A stretch of DNA of 33,980 bases from Metaruminococcus_A sp964607135 (GTDB lineage Bacteria; Bacillota; Clostridia; Oscillospirales; Ruminococcaceae). The notes below the pieces were generated by a model that made no database searches, had not been told where the DNA came from, and saw nothing but the letters and a program-made list of their open reading frames with translations. Numbering within the stretch: the first letter of the stretch is position 1; every line of letters begins with the position of its first letter. The position numbers were made by a program, and so were the translations under genes. Shown piece after piece: positions 31,184-33,980 of the stretch. The stretch covers positions 1 through 33,980 of the forward strand of contig CAZSIV010000024.1 in the NCBI GenBank assembly GCA_964607135.1. Reading direction: 5' to 3'.

Positions 31184-31633
31184 ATGGACGATCTGATGGC
31201 GAAACTGCAGCAGATTCTAAACAGCAGCGAGGGGCAGGAAAACCTCAAGCAGATCGCGGGGATGCTGGGCGGGCAGAACAGCCAGCTCGACCTGGGCGCC
31301 ATCAGTTCGATCCTCGGGCAGAGCGGCGGGCAGACGGAGCCTCCCAAAGAATCCGCCCCGCCGAATCCGCCCGCTCCAAACCAAAGCGGTCTCGATTTAA
31401 GCGGGCTCGGCCTAGGCGGGCTCGACGTCGGATCGCTCCTCAAGGTTCAGAGCATCTTCCAAAGCATGAACCAGGACAATAAAAACACGGCCCTGATCCG
31501 GGCGCTGCGCCCCCATCTGCGGGAGGAGCGGCAGCATCGGGTGGACGAAGCCCTGCGGCTGATGCAGCTGATCTCGGTTCTCCCCGCCCTGCGGGAAAGC
31601 GGCCTGCTTGGAAAACTTTTTGGTGGTGATTGA
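31184..31633 (+). CDS. Unknown protein, second gene of the three-gene operon
   Basis: The 149-residue protein starts at ATG 31184 behind GGGGGG. The N-terminal third resembles the first gene of the operon in style (MAKLQQILNSSEGQENLKQI, with AGMLGGQ). A Pro-rich linker (about 52-66) and a Gly/Leu/Asp-rich block (SGLDLSGLGLGGLDVGSLL) follow. The C terminus is a strong helix pair, ALIRALRPHLREERQHRVDE and ALRLMQLISVLPALRESGLL, of a kind recurring in clostridial proteins. No signal peptide, membrane helix or catalytic motif is seen. Its stop is followed after two bases by the next start. Confidence 0.75.
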   Translation: MDDLMAKLQQILNSSEGQENLKQIAGMLGGQNSQLDLGAISSILGQSGGQTEPPKESAPPNPPAPNQSGLDLSGLGLGGLDVGSLLKVQSIFQSMNQDNKNTALIRALRPHLREERQHRVDEALRLMQLISVLPALRESGLLGKLFGGD

Positions 31634-31635
31634 CG

Positions 31636-32100
31636 GTGCCGGAACGGAATTATACAAACTCAGAAGTGCGCTCGATGCAGCAGGACGCCATCCAGCGGGT
31701 AATGGAGATGCAGCGGATTGCAAACGAGCGGCTCCAGCACAGCAACGCGGTGCTGACCGGTCACCAGGAGGAACGCCCGCAGCAGCCGGAACCAGCGCCG
31801 CGCCGGCAGGAAGCTCCTCCGCAGAACCGCCGCCAGCCCCCGCCCCGCGGACGGGGGGAAAGCCGCGTTTCCTCCCCGTCGCCCACCCACCATGCCATGC
31901 CGGTGAAGCTGGAAGGGCCGGCGCCGGAGCATCCGCCTGCTCCCGCACCCTCCCCCTTTTCCTCCGGCGCGCTGGAAGGATTCGTCCATCGGCTGGGGCT
32001 GGAAACCGACCAGCTCATCCTGATCGGTCTGCTCCTCCTCTTGATCAACGAAGGAGCGGACACCACCCTGATCCTCGCTGTCTTTTACCTGCTGATTTAA
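31636..32100 (+). CDS. Unknown protein with C-terminal membrane helix, third gene of the operon
   Basis: The 154-residue protein is read from GTG 31636 (a TTG two codons earlier is possible), with GGTGGTG as ribosome site inside the previous gene. The N terminus is a helix (NSEVRSMQQDAIQRVMEMQR), the middle is Pro/Arg/Gln-rich and disordered (about 48-115), and the C terminus has FVHRLGLETDQLILIGLLLL, then LINEGADTTLILAVFYLLI, a hydrophobic hairpin or helix typical of small clostridial proteins of unknown role. It may anchor the operon's products at a membrane. Start codon choice is uncertain. Confidence 0.7.
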   Translation: MPERNYTNSEVRSMQQDAIQRVMEMQRIANERLQHSNAVLTGHQEERPQQPEPAPRRQEAPPQNRRQPPPRGRGESRVSSPSPTHHAMPVKLEGPAPEHPPAPAPSPFSSGALEGFVHRLGLETDQLILIGLLLLLINEGADTTLILAVFYLLI

Positions 32101-32150
32101 TCGGGATGCAAGAGGAGAATGTCGCATTATCCCGAATATATTTTCCAACG

Positions 32151-32182
32151 AAAAAAGCACTTGCGTTTGCAAGTGCTTTTTT
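32151..32182. terminator. Bidirectional terminator
   Basis: AAAAAAGCACTTGC (32151-32164) pairs perfectly with GCAAGTGCTTTTTT (32169-32182) around a 4-base loop. It serves the three-gene operon and the convergent surface-protein gene. Confidence 0.92.
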
Positions 32183-32204
32183 GTTGAAATTCGTGCGTTT
32201 TAGC

Positions 32205-33902
32205 CTATTCCGCTTTTCCTTTCTTTTTCAGGAAGACAGCGAGAACTGCCCCGCCAAGGCCGATCCCTGCGGCCAGCAGCAGCCAGCCCAGCGGCATGTT
32301 CTCGCCCACCTTCGGAACCTTCGTCCCCTCGTCCACCAGCGCGTAGAGGCTGAAGTGCTCCAGCTCCACCGACGCGGTGCGGGACTTCGCATCGACGGTC
32401 GTCTTGATCTTTTCGGCCTTCCCGTTGTCGTCGATGTAGTAAACCGCCACGTTGCTGCTGAATTCCTTCGGAATGTCGAAGACAACCTTCACCTTCCCGT
32501 TGGGCTGTACTTTCGTACCGTTGCGAATTGCTTCGATCGAGAAGGCGTTGAACTTCTCAAAGAGGTTTTTAAGCGCCGTCTTCGCCTGCTCGAACAGCTT
32601 TCCGCTTTTCTCCGCCTTCACGGTGACGACGGTGTCCTCTGGAAAAGCGCTGCCGTCCTCAATGGTCACGCCCGGCTCGGTGTTGATAGTGACGTCCGGC
32701 CCGCCCGTTACCGGCTCGGAGCCTTCTCCCAGCACTTCGATGGTGATCTCTTTGACCGGGGTATAGAGCTCAACCCTTTCGCTTTCATCAAGATTTGGCC
32801 AGAATTTGTAAACATCGATCTGATTGTAGGACACGAGGAGCTTGACGGCGCCCGGCTTCAAGAAGGTCAACGTCTCCTCAGAGCTGAGGGTGTTGGAGTA
32901 GTCCCGATTGCTCTGGGAAACAAGCTCCTCTCCCTCGATTACTGTGACGGACGGTTTGTAAGCGAGGTAGTCATCGTTTGCGAAAGGAGGCGCTTCAAAA
33001 TTGGCGCCGTCTTCGTAATATGCTGCCTTCCGATTTTCAAACGCGGTGTTGGTCAGCTCGGTGGAAAGGGTGATGCTGTCGCCCGCTTTGACGGATTTGG
33101 GCGCGTTGTCGGTGATCACCGGCTCCTCGATCGTAATTGTGGATGCGGCGCCGATTGACGGGAGAACAAATTTATCCAGATTTGCGGATCCGCAAAATGG
33201 ATCCAGCACTACGGTTCCAGGCCTTGCAGCGATAAAGCTAGTAGTAAAAAACCTAAAATCCCGGGTGCCTTCACACCCGAGGTGAATGCCGCCTTCAAAA
33301 GCACCGCCTATCGCTATCATATCCCAATAGGTGGCAAATACGGGGATTTCAATCCCATAAAGAGACGTATCATAGTCTTCCGGAAAGCTATAAGCCGGTC
33401 CGATATGGTACGCATCAAAGTTGGCATTCTCTATTTTTGTAACGTAACTAAATTCTTCTCCTACCTTATAAGCTGCGCTGGCAGGGAGATTATGGCTCAC
33501 CGTCATCTCCGCCGGGCGTTCGGACACTGTCAAGGTATAGGTTTGTTCATTGAGCGCACTGCCGGACAACGCCTTTAAGACTGCCTTAACCTGAGCAGTA
33601 CCTGCCGATTTACAGAAAAAGGCCGGGCAATGGTCGATCCCCATAGAAGCATCCTGCTGAATCTCTACACAATCGCCTGACAGGACGGTCAATTCCACCT
33701 TATAATCCAGTCCTGTTCTTCCCTGCGGGAACATGACATAGTCCCCCACCCAGAGCTGGTCAAATTTTTCGCTGCCAGGGTAGCTGACGATTTCCTCCGC
33801 CCCATCGCCTTCCACCGCGGCGGCGCTCAAGACAGACCCGGTGCAGACGCCGAACAGCAGGCAGAGCGACAGAACGATGGATAAAAGCCTTCTGCGTTTC
33901 AT
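32205..33902 (-). CDS. Secreted surface protein with C-terminal membrane anchor
   Basis: The 565-residue protein starts at ATG 33902 after AAAGGAGG. A signal peptide (RRRLLSIVLSLCLLFGVCTG, cleaved near SAAA-VEG) is followed by several beta-rich domains. One around residues 40-130 (VGDYVMFPQGRTGLDYKVEL, later FCKSAGTAQVKAVL and TYTLTVSERP) resembles bacterial Ig-like folds, and similar wording recurs around 270-400. A C-terminal part (VTINTEPGVTIEDGSAFPED to HFSLYALVDEG) is a further beta domain common in clostridial surface proteins. The end, VPKVGENMPLGW, a hydrophobic stretch and KKKGKAE, is laid out as a sortase sorting signal, but the LPxTG motif is degenerate. Its ligand is unknown. Confidence 0.85.
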   Translation of the reverse strand: MKRRRLLSIVLSLCLLFGVCTGSVLSAAAVEGDGAEEIVSYPGSEKFDQLWVGDYVMFPQGRTGLDYKVELTVLSGDCVEIQQDASMGIDHCPAFFCKSAGTAQVKAVLKALSGSALNEQTYTLTVSERPAEMTVSHNLPASAAYKVGEEFSYVTKIENANFDAYHIGPAYSFPEDYDTSLYGIEIPVFATYWDMIAIGGAFEGGIHLGCEGTRDFRFFTTSFIAARPGTVVLDPFCGSANLDKFVLPSIGAASTITIEEPVITDNAPKSVKAGDSITLSTELTNTAFENRKAAYYEDGANFEAPPFANDDYLAYKPSVTVIEGEELVSQSNRDYSNTLSSEETLTFLKPGAVKLLVSYNQIDVYKFWPNLDESERVELYTPVKEITIEVLGEGSEPVTGGPDVTINTEPGVTIEDGSAFPEDTVVTVKAEKSGKLFEQAKTALKNLFEKFNAFSIEAIRNGTKVQPNGKVKVVFDIPKEFSSNVAVYYIDDNGKAEKIKTTVDAKSRTASVELEHFSLYALVDEGTKVPKVGENMPLGWLLLAAGIGLGGAVLAVFLKKKGKAE

Positions 33903-33980
33903 AAAAATCCTCCTTTATTTTATAGTCGTACTGTAAAGTTAAATGAAAGTTGAAGACCCGTCAGCCTAGATGGTACAATG

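Overview
The window (33,980 bases, GC-rich in most genes) looks like chromosomal DNA of a spore-forming Gram-positive anaerobe of class Clostridia, most likely an Oscillospiraceae/Ruminococcaceae-type gut or plant-fibre bacterium. Reasons: a DUF2508 (YaaL-like) and BofA-like pair (pro-sigma-K processing control), a T-box leader in front of thrS, strong AGGAGG ribosome sites, many lipoproteins, type A RNase P RNA, and several cytoplasmic glycosidases. The species assignment is inference; no ribosomal RNA is present.

Left end (1-660): the last 71 codons of a tyrosine integrase, a bidirectional terminator, an intact minus-strand tRNA-Ser(CGA), and about 140 bases further a second tRNA-Ser 5' half that breaks off at the anticodon loop, directly behind a strong promoter. 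I read this as the right edge of an integrative element that split a host tRNA-Ser and brought a whole replacement copy.

From 680 to 7,400: small membrane and zinc-ribbon proteins of unknown role (an internally duplicated membrane protein, a DUF2752 protein overlapping a 58-residue membrane protein, a DUF4190 protein), rnpB, a Cys-rich protein, a GNAT acetyltransferase with a TIGR04076 protein, and the DUF2508-BofA sporulation pair. From 7,500 to 12,800: a foldase-like lipoprotein, a uroporphyrinogen-decarboxylase-like protein and an AzgA/PbuG-type purine permease with a long leader containing a terminator hairpin.

From 12,900 to 19,400 lies a sugar-catabolism block: a GH120-like beta-xylosidase, a GH29 alpha-fucosidase and a GH3 beta-glycosidase. 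None has a signal peptide, so they should act inside the cell on imported oligosaccharides. A GH32 beta-fructosidase occurs further right (28,802-29,884) upstream of pyrE. Between them are a PQ-loop-like membrane protein, an AEC transporter, a GDPD enzyme, two small unknown proteins, a transglutaminase-like lipoprotein with two Fn3 domains, a SLOG protein and the T-box-thrS unit. The right end holds a YfcE-type phosphodiesterase, a three-gene operon of unknown function and a signal-peptide/C-terminal-anchor surface protein.

The most unusual signal is a dispersed, modular intergenic repeat family found at six loci (about 2.86-3.35, 5.65-5.78, 8.58-9.08, 10.70-11.08, 21.06-21.40 and 30.53-30.88 kb). 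It has two recurrent modules: A of about 48 bp, running from CGCACAC to CCTGCGAGG, and B of about 70 bp, running from CCGCGCGGGTT through CTGCGGATCGCG to a small hairpin. The terminal hairpin of module B keeps its pairing while its sequence changes, which suggests selection for RNA or DNA structure. This accounts for most of the long gene-free stretches in the window.
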